The notes: generated by a model not told the origin, from the sequence alone. A DNA stretch of 64,000 bases from Parasegetibacter sp. NRK P23 (GCF_023721715.1 NZ_JAMDLG010000007.1:62001-126000); one strand, 5' to 3'. Counted from the stretch's first letter, positions 1 to 8,027 are shown. Program-made: numbers and translations.

Positions 1-238
1 CACTGTTGCCGATTTTAGTGGCTGTTTTCTGGTACGTGCAATGGATCACCGCGCCATCCTGCACATTTACTTTATTCCCCATGTAAATGGCATTCACATC
101 TCCCCTTACTACCGCGTTGAACCAGATGCTGCAATCGTTGCCCATCACCACCGTTCCCACAATCGTGGCATTGGGGGCGATGAAGCAGTTCTCTCCGAAG
201 CTGGGTTCAATTCCGTTCACGGGCAGAATAACGGGCAT
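1..238 (-). CDS. Gamma-type carbonic anhydrase family protein (3' end outside window)
   Basis: Reading leftward from the ATG at 238, the 79 visible codons give a left-handed beta-helix (hexapeptide repeat) start: a short lead with PVNGIEPSFGENCFIAPNA, then VVMGNDCSIWFNAVVRGD and NVQDGAVIH. The spacing of V/I at every sixth position and the IWFNAVVRGD segment are typical of the YrdA/PaaY gamma-carbonic anhydrase-like family. These trimeric enzymes bind zinc through three His; the His in GAVIH would be one, and the others lie past the window edge. Whether it is an active carbonic anhydrase or a related acyltransferase-like member cannot be told from this fragment. It is divergent from the aminotransferase gene across 67 bases. 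Confidence 0.85.
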   Translation of the reverse strand, partial: MPVILPVNGIEPSFGENCFIAPNATIVGTVVMGNDCSIWFNAVVRGDVNAIYMGNKVNVQDGAVIHCTYQKTATKIGNS

Positions 239-293
239 ATCTTTTTGTATTGGTTATAACACGCAAAATAGGCAAGAAAACCAATAAATAGCG

Positions 294-301
294 CAACTTT
301 G
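294..301 (+). promoter_or_regulatory. -7 box of the aminotransferase gene
   Basis: CAACTTTG resembles the Bacteroidota -7 consensus TAnnTTTG and ends only four bases before the ATG at 306, implying a leaderless or nearly leaderless mRNA. No good -33 TTG lies at the usual distance. A 7-bp inverted repeat (249-255 with 279-285) lies just upstream. Confidence 0.4.
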
Positions 302-305
302 CCGC

Positions 306-1514
306 ATGGACGCATTGAAAGTAAAAGCCCTGGGAAAAAGACAGTTGTTCCTGCAACACGTAGCACAAACCTCGCCTGCGCCGCTGGCGATAGATGTGGT
401 GAAAGCGAGTGGCTGTACCTTATGGGACGCCGATGGCAAGACTTATACCGACCTGATCGCCGGGATCAGTGTATGCAATATTGGTCATTGCCATCCTGCT
501 GTGGTGCAGGCCGTGAAAGAACAGGCTGAAACCTACATGCACCTGCTGGTGTATGGTGAACTGGTGCAAACCCCGCAGGTGGCCTATGCCGAATTGCTGG
601 CCAACCATCTTCCTGCTGCGCTGGACTCCATTTACTTCACCAATTCAGGAGCGGAAGCCACGGAAGGTGCGATGAAGCTGGCCAAACGTGTTACAGGTCG
701 TACCCGCATCATCGCTTTCAACAAAAGCTACCATGGCAGCACACAAGGCGCGCTGAGTATGATCGGTGATGAATACTGGCGGAACGCCTACCGTCCTTTG
801 CTGCCCGATATTCTTCATTTGAACTACAACGAGCATTCCTCACTGGAATATATAACCGAAGATGTAGCGGCGGTATTTGCGGAAACCATCCAGGCTGAAT
901 CGGGCGTACACGCACCTTCCTTCGAATGGATGCAGGCGCTCCGCGAAAAATGCACCGCCACCGGCACCTTACTGGTACTGGATGAGATACAGGCAGGCTT
1001 TGGCAGAACAGGTACTTTATGGGCCTTTGAACAATACGGCATAGTACCCGATATCTTATTGCTGGGTAAAGCCCTGGGCGGCGGGATGCCCCTGGGCGCC
1101 TTTGTTTCTTCCCATAAAAATATGTGGACCTTAACGGAGAATCCGGTACTCGGGCATATCACCACGTTTGGTGGTCACCCGGTGTGTTGCGCGGCCGGCT
1201 ACGCCGGGATGAAAGCTTTGATAGAAGAGGGTTACATGCAGGATATCCCGGAGAAAGAAGCGTTGTTCCTTACCAACCTGAAGCACCCCCGCATCAAAGC
1301 GGTGCGCAGCAAAGGACTATGGCTGTCGATCGAATTCGATTCCTTCGACACCAATAAAAAAGTAATTGATTTCTGTATTGAGAACGGGGTGTTAACGGAT
1401 TGGTTTCTTTTCGCGCCGGAGTGTTTGCGAATCGGGCCGCCACTGAGTATTACGGAAGAAGAGATTGTGGCTGCTTGCGAGGTGATTGTGCGGGCGGTGG
1501 AGGCGGTGGGGTAG
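306..1514 (+). CDS. Class III PLP-dependent aminotransferase
   Basis: 402 residues, the normal length for the acetylornithine/ornithine aminotransferase group of class III (subgroup II) aminotransferases. Visible marks are the N-terminal LWDADGKTYTDLIAGI segment, NSGAEATEGAMKLAK (phosphate-binding region), LLVLDEIQAGFGRTG with the Asp that contacts the pyridine nitrogen, and GKALGGGMPLGAF with the Schiff-base Lys. The family moves amino groups between omega- or alpha-amino acids and 2-oxo acids. The precise substrate cannot be read from the sequence. There are no arginine or lysine pathway genes nearby, so argD is not assigned. The ATG follows a TTTG box by four bases. It stands alone, convergent with the DUF5686 gene. 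Confidence 0.9.
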   Translation: MDALKVKALGKRQLFLQHVAQTSPAPLAIDVVKASGCTLWDADGKTYTDLIAGISVCNIGHCHPAVVQAVKEQAETYMHLLVYGELVQTPQVAYAELLANHLPAALDSIYFTNSGAEATEGAMKLAKRVTGRTRIIAFNKSYHGSTQGALSMIGDEYWRNAYRPLLPDILHLNYNEHSSLEYITEDVAAVFAETIQAESGVHAPSFEWMQALREKCTATGTLLVLDEIQAGFGRTGTLWAFEQYGIVPDILLLGKALGGGMPLGAFVSSHKNMWTLTENPVLGHITTFGGHPVCCAAGYAGMKALIEEGYMQDIPEKEALFLTNLKHPRIKAVRSKGLWLSIEFDSFDTNKKVIDFCIENGVLTDWFLFAPECLRIGPPLSITEEEIVAACEVIVRAVEAVG

Positions 1515-1562
1515 TTTTTTTCACGCGATTGCTTTGTGCTGCGCACTATGCAACGGAAAGAA

Positions 1563-1588
1563 GCACTGCTTCGTTCCTCGCAGGAGCA
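1563..1588 (+). repeat. Dispersed palindromic repeat, outer left arm
   Basis: 26 bases that recur exactly as the reverse complement at 1925-1950. The core GCTTCGTNCCTCGCA is shared with copies near 26.5 kb and, on the other strand, near 8.2 and 38.9 kb. Confidence 0.8.
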
Positions 1589-1653
1589 AGGCAGCAAGGC
1601 CTTAATTATTGGGGAGTTGCTGTTTAATTGTAAAGGTACTTTTGGTTTTATTT

Positions 1654-1678
1654 CTCGCAACGACGCAATGACGCAACG
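1654..1678 (+). repeat. Dispersed palindromic repeat, inner left arm
   Basis: Made of CTCGCAACGACGCAATGACG followed by CAACG. It is an imperfect reverse complement of 1824-1848 and matches the right arm of the copy at 38982-39003 closely. Confidence 0.7.
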
Positions 1679-1823
1679 CTGGTCGTTGATTTAATTTCTT
1701 GTTGAGATTATTATTAACGGCACTTATTTTTTTCTTCTGGGGAAAAATTAAAATATTTCACAGTAAGGGATAACCGAAAATAAATATCATAAATACCAAC
1801 CATTCGTCAGCTATTCAACAGCC

Positions 1824-1870
1824 CGTTGCGTCGCCGCGCCGTTGCGAGAAACCAAGCAATCGCGAGAAAA
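1824..1870 (+). repeat. Dispersed palindromic repeat, inner right arm and tail
   Basis: Begins CGTTGCGTCGCCGCGCCGTT, then a GCGAGAAACCAAGCAA segment and GCGAGAAAA. The same order of three blocks (CGTTGCG..., GCGAGRMACRAAGCAAT, GCGAGAAA) is seen at 8196-8237 and 38919-38960. Confidence 0.7.
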
Positions 1871-1924
1871 TCTCTCTCCGCTATTCCTCAACCCGCCACA
1901 CACTCAACCCCTCCTTGCGCCCCC

Positions 1925-1950
1925 TGCTCCTGCGAGGAACGAAGCAGTGC
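1925..1950 (-). repeat. Dispersed palindromic repeat, outer right arm
   Basis: Exact 26-base reverse complement of 1563-1588, starting 12 bases past the stop codon of the DUF5686 gene on its 3' side. Confidence 0.8.
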
Positions 1951-1962
1951 GTCTTCGCGTGA

Positions 1963-4446
1963 TCAGAAAGCCACCCTGAAGCTCCCGAACACCCCGAACC
2001 GCTGCTGTTGCCGTATCGGCAATGGCGTGGGCAGTACTCTCCAAACAAAATCCACGCGGAACACCCGCAGAATATTATCCACCCCCGTGCCCAGTTCCAG
2101 GTAGAGTTTCTTATCCAGTGCGCGGAATGGCGCGTCGGGAACGAAGTTCAGTTGTTTGTTGGCATCACTAAGTGTACTCCAGATGCCTTTCGCGCTCCAG
2201 AACTGGCGGAATTTGAGTTTGCGGGTGATGTTCGTAAGGCGGAAGATGCCGTTTCCAAAATTATGTTCCACGTTGAACCCTGTGTACCGGTCGCCGATGA
2301 ACTCGAAGCGGTTCATCATGTTGAAGGCGTATTTGTTGTAGTAATAGATTTCGTTGCCGGGATGAATATCAAGGAGCATGTAGGGGAGTGTACCTATTGT
2401 TCTTCCGCCGAAAAGGTTATAATACACGCTGCCGAAGGGCGGGATCTTATGGTAGTCGGAGATGCTGCCGCTTATTTTGTGGTAATCGTAACTGCTGTTG
2501 AAGATATCTGATATGCCTTTACTGTATTTCACTTCCACGATAGGGAGCGGACTACCTAAACTTGTTCTGAAAAAATTGTTCTCCAGAAATTTTTCTAGGT
2601 AGGCGAAACGAAGGCGCAATGAGGTTTCAAAGTTCGTGAGCGGAATGCCTTTTGCGCCGTTGTTGAAATAGGATTTATCTGGAAGATTGCGTAGTGGATC
2701 GAAGGTTTTCCTGCTGGTGGTGAGCAATGCAGAGAAACCGATGTTCCATTCTTTAAAGAATTCAAAACGTTGTTCCTCGATCATCATGAATTTCAGGGGC
2801 ACCCCTTGTTTACGGATGGCGAGTGAGAATATGTTGTCGGCACTGATCTCGTCGTAATAGGTTTGTCCGTTGTCGAGGTCTTTGGCGTAGGAGCCGTAGA
2901 GGTACATGCGGGGATGCCTGTTCAGGAGGTACAGCGCTTCGGCTTTCCCTTTTATTTTTTGGTCGGTGAAGCCGTAGGCGAGATAACCGTGGAGCCAGAG
3001 GTCTTTGTGGAAATGCTTGTTGGTGCCGAGGTCGAAGCGGGTACGGATGCCTTCAAGACTGTTTCCGCTGATCCAGTTGTACCAGGGGCCGATCTGGAAG
3101 TTGCCGGTATTGAGGTAACCTGTTCCCAGGAAGCCGATGATGTCTGTGTACCGTTTAAAGAGCGGCATCTTTTGCAGGGTGTCGATCATGGCATAAACCG
3201 CAGCTTCGTTTTTGGAAAGCATTTCGTGGCGGCTTTCGGTCCAGAAGGAATCTGTTTTTTCCCTGGCTTCGGGGGGAAGGATGGTTTCCTCCGGCACTTT
3301 GTTCTTCTGCAATTCCGCGATCACGTTATTGCTGTTCACGTCCACATCTTTATAGGTGGTGGTTTTTCGTCCGATGAACCCCACACTGTTCTTTCCTACG
3401 GGGTATATGTTGATCACGAACTTGTCTTTCGATAAGAACCAGGTGGAATCATTGATCAGTTTATACTCCTGGATCATACTCAGTTTCTCCACGAAATTGA
3501 TGTTCGCTTCCTTGCCCAGGCGCAGGTTCATCTTCTGGATAGCGAAGGTAGTATCATGGATCCAGGCATCTCCTTCAAAAGTATTTTCTCCCTTTCTTTT
3601 CGGTGAAAACACCAGGTGGTAATACCGTTTTCCGGCCACGTATTGCGTGTCGGTAACACGGTATTCATAGTAAGCGTCTCCGTTATCACTTGCGGGACTC
3701 ACGAATTGTTTGTCGAAAACAGGAATAAAGTTGTTGTACACGTTCACGTTCTGGTCCATGCCACCCAGTTTCTCCGCCAGACTCTGGTTCTCGATCCCGA
3801 TCGTTTTACTGGCTTTGAATACTTCACGGTAACGCTTAGGTGATTTCTGGTAGAAATAATCGGAGATACTTTCCGTGAGGTAAACGGGAAGAAAAGGTTT
3901 TTCTTCCGTGGTATCCACATTATCGAAAATAAAGCCCACGGGTTTGGTGAACAATCCTTTCTTCAGTTTATCCTTATTGATGTTGTTCAGGTCCAGTTCC
4001 AACTTGTTGTACAATTCGTACGAGAAGTTGGCGAAACGGTACCGGTCGTTGCGTGGTTTGTTCTTCACGATTCTTCTCCACACCGAAAGTCCGCGGTTGA
4101 ACTTAGACTTTACCACCACGGCGCCGATGCTGGCCCTTTCCAAAGCGAAAGTTAGGCGGATGGTATCTTCTGAAATGGTATCGGAAAGCGGATAATAGTA
4201 AGCCTGGTAACCCACATAGGTAATCTCCAATGAATCCTGGGGCCATTTTTCAAAACGGAACAGAAACTGCCCCGAGGAATCGGTGAGCAGACCGGCCTTA
4301 TTTTTTAGAAACGATACGGAGGCGAAGGGAATGATCTCATCACTGTGAGCGTCTTTCACTGTACCCATCAATACTTTTTGTTGCGCGTAAGTGCTTCCTG
4401 CCAGAAATAAGATAAGCAGAAACACCAGCATACACGAGCGTGCCAT
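1963..4446 (-). CDS. DUF5686 / CarboxypepD_reg-like outer-membrane protein
   Basis: 827 residues from the ATG at 4446, chosen because it begins a clean signal peptide (MARSCMLVFLLILFLAG, cut near STYA). An upstream in-frame extension exists but would run into the divergent promoter. After the signal comes a carboxypeptidase-regulatory-like beta-sandwich (about 24-105: VLMGTVKDAHSDEIIPFASV, LTDSSGQFLF, VGYQAYYY), as found in TonB-linked and DUF5686 proteins. The rest is a long aromatic-rich beta-strand region typical of DUF5686 (residues about 130-827), ending in F as outer-membrane barrels often do. Substrate and role are unknown; these proteins are common in Bacteroidota outer membranes. Divergent from the CreD module. 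Confidence 0.85.
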   Translation of the reverse strand: MARSCMLVFLLILFLAGSTYAQQKVLMGTVKDAHSDEIIPFASVSFLKNKAGLLTDSSGQFLFRFEKWPQDSLEITYVGYQAYYYPLSDTISEDTIRLTFALERASIGAVVVKSKFNRGLSVWRRIVKNKPRNDRYRFANFSYELYNKLELDLNNINKDKLKKGLFTKPVGFIFDNVDTTEEKPFLPVYLTESISDYFYQKSPKRYREVFKASKTIGIENQSLAEKLGGMDQNVNVYNNFIPVFDKQFVSPASDNGDAYYEYRVTDTQYVAGKRYYHLVFSPKRKGENTFEGDAWIHDTTFAIQKMNLRLGKEANINFVEKLSMIQEYKLINDSTWFLSKDKFVINIYPVGKNSVGFIGRKTTTYKDVDVNSNNVIAELQKNKVPEETILPPEAREKTDSFWTESRHEMLSKNEAAVYAMIDTLQKMPLFKRYTDIIGFLGTGYLNTGNFQIGPWYNWISGNSLEGIRTRFDLGTNKHFHKDLWLHGYLAYGFTDQKIKGKAEALYLLNRHPRMYLYGSYAKDLDNGQTYYDEISADNIFSLAIRKQGVPLKFMMIEEQRFEFFKEWNIGFSALLTTSRKTFDPLRNLPDKSYFNNGAKGIPLTNFETSLRLRFAYLEKFLENNFFRTSLGSPLPIVEVKYSKGISDIFNSSYDYHKISGSISDYHKIPPFGSVYYNLFGGRTIGTLPYMLLDIHPGNEIYYYNKYAFNMMNRFEFIGDRYTGFNVEHNFGNGIFRLTNITRKLKFRQFWSAKGIWSTLSDANKQLNFVPDAPFRALDKKLYLELGTGVDNILRVFRVDFVWRVLPTPLPIRQQQRFGVFGSFRVAF

Positions 4447-4521
4447 GCAACAAATGTAGTGAATGAATGTGGAAGCGGCCAGCCGGTGGGGTAGGCGGAA
4501 CATAAATTTTTGTAAAAACTG

Positions 4522-4552
4522 TTGCGGGATTGAGAAACTTGTCTTTACTTTG
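4522..4552 (+). promoter_or_regulatory. Promoter of the CreD-module first gene
   Basis: A TTG at 4522-4524 and TACTTTG at 4546-4552, 21 bases apart, fit the -33/-7 layout of Bacteroidota promoters. Transcription would start around 4558-4560, which rules out the in-frame GTG at 4555 and supports the ATG at 4570. Confidence 0.55.
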
Positions 4553-4569
4553 AAGTGCAAAGTGCTTTT
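4547..4569 (+). promoter_or_regulatory. Palindromic operator, copy 1
   Basis: A-CTTTG-AAGTG-CAAAG-T (4547-4563) followed by GCTTTT, so that AAAGTGCTTT forms a second, overlapping inverted half-site. The left half sits inside the -7 box. The same arrangement occurs before creD at 5539. The likely binder is the winged-helix protein encoded between the two sites; that assignment is inference. Confidence 0.6.
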
Positions 4570-5208
4570 ATGCAATCCAAAGAAGAACATTTAGAAACAT
4601 TGTCGGACATCCGGAAAATGATGTCCCGTTCCTCCCGGTTCCTTTCCCTCAGCGGGCTCAGCGGTGTAAGTGCAGGTGTGATCGCGTTGATAGGGGCCGC
4701 GAGAGCGAAACTTATACTGGACGGTTATTATGAAGGATATGAAACAACCGGCTACCGGAACGACCGTTTTTCCTTCCTGAAGACAGAACTCTTTCAACTG
4801 GGAATGATCGTATTGGCCCTCGCGTTGCTGAGCGGCTTTTATTTTACCTGGCAGAAAACACGCAAACAGAAAGAAAAACTTTGGGACACGGGCTCCCGTA
4901 AACTGGCGGGCAGTTTTCTGATTCCTTTTACGGCCGGCGCTGTATTTATTCTGGGGATGCTGTGGCACAGCGACTGGCGCTTTGTGGCGCCCGCATGTCT
5001 TATTTTTTACGGATTGGCCCTGGTGAATGCCAGTAAATATACTTTCGATGACATACGGTACCTGGGGTATTGTGAAGTGATCCTTGGACTGGTGAATGTA
5101 TGGATTCCCGGTAAAGGATTGTACTTTTGGGCCGCTGGTTTCGGCGTACTGCATATCCTTTACGGGATCATCATGTGGAGAAAATACGATGCGCGGTCCG
5201 GGAGCTGA
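4570..5208 (+). CDS. Multi-spanning membrane protein of unknown function
   Basis: 212 residues from ATG 4570, the first ATG after the promoter. A charged N-terminal stretch of about 25 residues (SKEEHLETLSDIRKMMSRSS) is followed by about five or six hydrophobic segments: near 27-48, 76-98, 112-130, 137-152 and 160-190. A short basic stretch (WQKTRKQKEK) lies between segments two and three. No catalytic motif is visible and I do not recognise a named family. It is the first gene of a unit with a winged-helix regulator 14 bases downstream and creD after it, and it carries the same operator as creD, so it probably belongs to the same envelope response. Confidence 0.75.
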   Translation: MQSKEEHLETLSDIRKMMSRSSRFLSLSGLSGVSAGVIALIGAARAKLILDGYYEGYETTGYRNDRFSFLKTELFQLGMIVLALALLSGFYFTWQKTRKQKEKLWDTGSRKLAGSFLIPFTAGAVFILGMLWHSDWRFVAPACLIFYGLALVNASKYTFDDIRYLGYCEVILGLVNVWIPGKGLYFWAAGFGVLHILYGIIMWRKYDARSGS

Positions 5209-5222
5209 AGAACAGGAAATTT

Positions 5223-5522
5223 ATGAAGAATCCCATTGAACATTTAAACAAGGTTTTTGATTCCAGGATCAGGCTGGGCATTATGAGTGCGCTGATGGTG
5301 AACAATGAAGTGAGCTTCAACGAACTGAAGGAACTCATCGAAGTAACCGACGGCAACCTCGCTTCGCACCTGAAAACATTGGAAGAGCAGGGATTCGTGA
5401 AGGTACAGAAGGGATTCATCGGCCGTAAAACAAACACGACTTACCAGGTCTCCAAAGCCGGAGAAAAAGCATTTAAGGCGCACCTGGAAGCATTGGAGCA
5501 AATGATCAAACTGCTTGGATAA
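5223..5522 (+). CDS. Winged-helix transcriptional regulator (HTH_34-like)
   Basis: 99 residues from ATG 5223; longer in-frame starts overlap the upstream gene and add nothing family-like. The whole protein is one winged helix: RIRLGIMSALMVNNEVSFNE (helices 1-2), ELIEVTDGNLASHLKTLEEQ (helix-turn-helix), then the wing GFVKVQKGFIGRKTNTTYQV and a C-terminal helix for dimerisation. This matches the ArsR/MarR-like single-domain regulators often found next to creD-family genes in Bacteroidota. No metal-binding Cys are present, so it is not a classical ArsR metal sensor. The flanking genes both carry CTTTG-N5-CAAAG operators, which makes it the obvious candidate repressor and implies autoregulation through the site at 4547. 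Confidence 0.85.
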   Translation: MKNPIEHLNKVFDSRIRLGIMSALMVNNEVSFNELKELIEVTDGNLASHLKTLEEQGFVKVQKGFIGRKTNTTYQVSKAGEKAFKAHLEALEQMIKLLG

Positions 5523-5544
5523 TTTTTTTTGTCTAAATACTTTG
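5515..5544 (+). promoter_or_regulatory. creD promoter
   Basis: TTGG at 5515-5518, inside the end of the regulator gene, and TACTTTG at 5538-5544, 19 bases apart, form a Bacteroidota -33/-7 pair. The start point would be near 5551, leaving a leader of about 30 bases before ATG 5583. Confidence 0.6.
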
Positions 5545-5561
5545 TAATTCAAAGCGCTTTT
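5539..5561 (+). promoter_or_regulatory. Palindromic operator, copy 2
   Basis: A-CTTTG-TAATT-CAAAG-C (5539-5555) followed by GCTTTTT, giving the perfect palindrome AAAGCGCTTT as an overlapping second dyad. It overlaps the -7 box and start point of creD. Layout and spacing are the same as at 4547-4569. Confidence 0.65.
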
Positions 5562-5582
5562 TAAAACTTTAACCTTTATAAA

Positions 5583-6917
5583 ATGGAACAAGAACCTTCT
5601 ACGCCTTCAATTCCCTTCTGGCAGCAATTCAAACTTTTGTTCAAGGGAACCATGATCGGTATCCTGATATTACTGCTGCTGATCCCTGCTTCCTATATCA
5701 TAGACCTTGTGCGTGAACGGGAGCAGCGGCAGGCCGAAGTACAGGCTGAAGTCAGCGGGAAATGGGCCTCGGCGCAAACGTTGACCGGTCCCATACTTGT
5801 GGTACCTTACCAGGAATTGGTTCAGACGGCGGATGGAAAGATCGTGACACGGGAACTGAACGCGTATTTTCTTCCCGAGAACTTGTTGGTAAAGGGAAAA
5901 CTTGATCCGGAAGTACGAAAACGCAGTTTATACCAGGTAATATTGTACCGCAGTGATGTAACGATGAGCGGGAACTTTAAACCCGTAGATCCAACGGTAT
6001 TGCAGTTGCGGCCCGAGCAGATGCTGCCGCAGAAAGCGCACATCATCATGGGGCTCACCGATGCGCGGGGGATGGAAGAGAACATCGTGTTGCAATGGAA
6101 TGGCGCGGCGCATAAGTTCTCACCGGGCGCGGAGAATAATGATGTGGTGGGGAAGGGGCTGGTAACAACCGTGCCTTTAACACTGGATTCTATTTCCGGT
6201 TATAACTTTTCCATTCATCTCAAACTAAAGGGATCCCACAGCTTCTTCATCTCGCCTTCGGCGGAAAGTACACAGGCCAGTTTGCAGAGTACGTGGAAAG
6301 ACCCTTCTTTTGACGGTGATTTTCTGGGTGAACATGTGGTGACCGATTCCGGCTTCACAGCGCAATGGAAACTGCTGGGGCAGAATGCCGGTCTACCGCA
6401 ATACTGGAAGGGTTCGGCCCATCAACCAGGGAACGTTCGTTTCGGCGTGAACCTGATCCAGCCTGCGGATGGTTATGCCAAAACCATGCGCGCCGCGAAA
6501 TACGCCATCTTATTTATCGGGTTAACGTTCTCCCTGTTTTTCTTCATTGAAGTACTGCAGAAAAGAAGCGTCCATCCCATTCAATATGTGTTGATTGGTC
6601 TGGCGTTGAGCATATTCTATACCTTACTGCTTTCTTTCTCAGAGTACCTGAATTTCGACATGGCCTATATCATCGCCACGCTCGCAACGGTAATACTGAT
6701 TACCCTTTATTCGAAGAGCCTGTTCGGAAAATGGAAGCTCGCGTTGCTGCCCGGTGTGGTATTGCTTCTGCTCTACTTCTTCATTTATATCCTGCTCCAG
6801 GCACAGGACAACGCGCTGTTGTTCGGCAGCATCGGACTGTTCTTCACCCTGGCGCTGATCATGTATTTTTCCAGAAGAATAAACTGGTACGGAACGCCCG
6901 CACTTTCAAACAGCTAA
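5583..6917 (+). CDS. creD: CreD family inner-membrane protein
   Basis: 444 residues, the usual CreD length. A cytoplasmic N-terminus of about 20 residues leads into one transmembrane helix (about 21-42), then a large periplasmic beta-rich domain that opens with the family mark SGKWASAQTLTGPILVVPYQ. Five or six C-terminal helices follow from about residue 310, after the YAKTMRAAKYAILFIGLTF segment. In Enterobacteria CreD is induced by the CreBC system and affects envelope stability and colicin tolerance. Here no CreBC is present; a winged-helix regulator with a shared operator lies just upstream, as is common in Bacteroidota. It has its own promoter and probably reads into dgkA three bases downstream. 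The biochemical function is unknown. Confidence 0.92.
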   Translation: MEQEPSTPSIPFWQQFKLLFKGTMIGILILLLLIPASYIIDLVREREQRQAEVQAEVSGKWASAQTLTGPILVVPYQELVQTADGKIVTRELNAYFLPENLLVKGKLDPEVRKRSLYQVILYRSDVTMSGNFKPVDPTVLQLRPEQMLPQKAHIIMGLTDARGMEENIVLQWNGAAHKFSPGAENNDVVGKGLVTTVPLTLDSISGYNFSIHLKLKGSHSFFISPSAESTQASLQSTWKDPSFDGDFLGEHVVTDSGFTAQWKLLGQNAGLPQYWKGSAHQPGNVRFGVNLIQPADGYAKTMRAAKYAILFIGLTFSLFFFIEVLQKRSVHPIQYVLIGLALSIFYTLLLSFSEYLNFDMAYIIATLATVILITLYSKSLFGKWKLALLPGVVLLLLYFFIYILLQAQDNALLFGSIGLFFTLALIMYFSRRINWYGTPALSNS

Positions 6918-6920
6918 AAC

Positions 6921-7298
6921 ATGGTATTCAAAAAACTATTCTCTCCATCACAACGCATAGCGGGCTTCCGCTATGCGTTCCAGGGACTTTCCGCCTTCAT
7001 GCGCGGGGAACCCCATGCCTGGATTCATTTGCTCGCCACTGTATTGGTGCTGACCGGAGTCTGGTACTTTCCGATGGCGACCTGGGAAATCATCGTATTG
7101 TTATTGTGCATCGGCATGGTATGGTGCGCGGAGATACTGAACGCGTGCATCGAAAAAACGATGGACCTCTTGCACCCAGGTCCGCACCGTTTGGTGAAGC
7201 TCATCAAAGACATGGCCGCCGCGGCAGTGCTTGTAACATCAATCATTGCGCTGGTGGTAGGACTCATCATTTTCATTCCTAAATTCTTACAAGCATGA
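6921..7298 (+). CDS. dgkA: Diacylglycerol kinase family protein
   Basis: 125 residues, a small integral membrane kinase. The AFQGLSAFMRGEPHAWIHLL segment and the signature EILNACIEKTMDLL followed by LIKDMAAAAVLV match prokaryotic DgkA. In this family the Glu/Asn-Glu and Lys-Asp-x-Ala-Ala residues bind ATP-Mg and lipid. Three hydrophobic helices are visible (about 32-50, 54-72, 97-122). The family phosphorylates diacylglycerol or undecaprenol, recycling lipid left by envelope glycan synthesis. It starts three bases after creD, and its stop overlaps the next ATG by four bases, so the three genes are almost certainly one transcript. Confidence 0.93.
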   Translation: MVFKKLFSPSQRIAGFRYAFQGLSAFMRGEPHAWIHLLATVLVLTGVWYFPMATWEIIVLLLCIGMVWCAEILNACIEKTMDLLHPGPHRLVKLIKDMAAAAVLVTSIIALVVGLIIFIPKFLQA

Positions 7299-7969
7299 AC
7301 ATTGCGCTGAACAATAATCATACAACACTCAAGAAATCTGATTTTTACTGGCTTACAGTACTCTCCGTTTGTTTCAGCATCGCCCTGGTAGTGGCACGTT
7401 CGCTGGTCGTGCATGATTGGTCGTTCTACTTCCTGATCTGGAACCTTTTTCTAGGCGCACTGCCTTTGCTGTTCGCGCAGCTTGCGTTAAAATACAGCGG
7501 GTTGATCCGTGTTCTTTTCCTGGCGGGATGGTTGCTTTTTCTGCCGAACAGCTTTTATATCATTACCGATCTCTTTCACCTGAAGCAGCGCGGCAATATC
7601 CCTTTATGGTACGACCTGCTGCTAATATTGTCCTTCGCCTGGAACGGCTGTTTGCTGGGATTTATATCGGTAAGCCGGGTGGAAAGACTTATCACCTATA
7701 AATCCCGGTTCAAAGAATTCATCTTCGTCTATGGCTTTATGGTAGTAAATGCTTTCGGTGTTTACATTGGCAGATATTGGCGTTACAACAGTTGGGATGT
7801 GGTGTCTAATCCTTTCGAACTTATAAAAGACATTGGCAACGCAGTGTTCTTTCCCGCAAACTCTTTTGAACTATGGGCCATGACGCTGAGTTATTCTTTT
7901 CTTATGACCGTCTTTTATCTTATGATTAAAATTGCGAAAGTCAATTTCCTCCGGCCTGCATCGGCTTAA
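7295..7969 (+). CDS. DUF1361 domain-containing membrane protein
   Basis: 224 residues with six or seven hydrophobic helices. Family marks are FLIWNLFLGALPLLFA, LPNSFYIITDLFHL and the later GRYWRYNSWDVVSNP. The Asn and Asp/His in the PNSFYIITDL motif are conserved in DUF1361, but no reaction is known. The ATG overlaps the dgkA stop, so it is translated with dgkA and is the last gene of the creD unit. A role in envelope lipid or glycan handling is only a guess from context. Confidence 0.9.
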   Translation: MNIALNNNHTTLKKSDFYWLTVLSVCFSIALVVARSLVVHDWSFYFLIWNLFLGALPLLFAQLALKYSGLIRVLFLAGWLLFLPNSFYIITDLFHLKQRGNIPLWYDLLLILSFAWNGCLLGFISVSRVERLITYKSRFKEFIFVYGFMVVNAFGVYIGRYWRYNSWDVVSNPFELIKDIGNAVFFPANSFELWAMTLSYSFLMTVFYLMIKIAKVNFLRPASA

Positions 7970-7997
7970 AAACCATTTCCTCTGATACTATGAAAAA

Positions 7998-8027
7998 GTA
8001 AGGGTGTTCCGAAAGGTGCGCCCTTAC
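7998..8027 (+). terminator. Possible terminator of the creD-dgkA-DUF1361 unit
   Basis: GTAAGGGTG pairs with CGCCCTTAC (9 bp including one G-T) around a 12-base loop, 28 bases past the DUF1361 stop. There is no run of T after it, so it may be a weak or Rho-assisted stop, or an mRNA 3' end stabiliser. Confidence 0.35.

Larger units (their letters stand above)
1515..1962. other. Gene-free convergent gap filled with inverted repeats
   Basis: 448 bases between two converging stop codons. No credible gene. It holds two nested pairs of inverted repeats of the GCGAGGAACGAAGCA type: an outer exact 26-bp pair (1563-1588 with 1925-1950) and an inner imperfect pair (1654-1678 with 1824-1848). The centre (about 1690-1800) is AT-rich without recognisable features. 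The whole could fold into a large cruciform or act as a two-way transcription stop. Confidence 0.7.

Noticed and set aside
2008-3435. Long plus-strand frames opposite the DUF5686 gene
   Set aside because: Shadow frames of a GC-rich real gene; translations show no domain and the minus-strand protein is clearly real.
4555-4569. GTG start five codons upstream for the first CreD-module gene
   Set aside because: It would lie at or before the expected transcription start and inside the operator; the ATG at 4570 is preferred.
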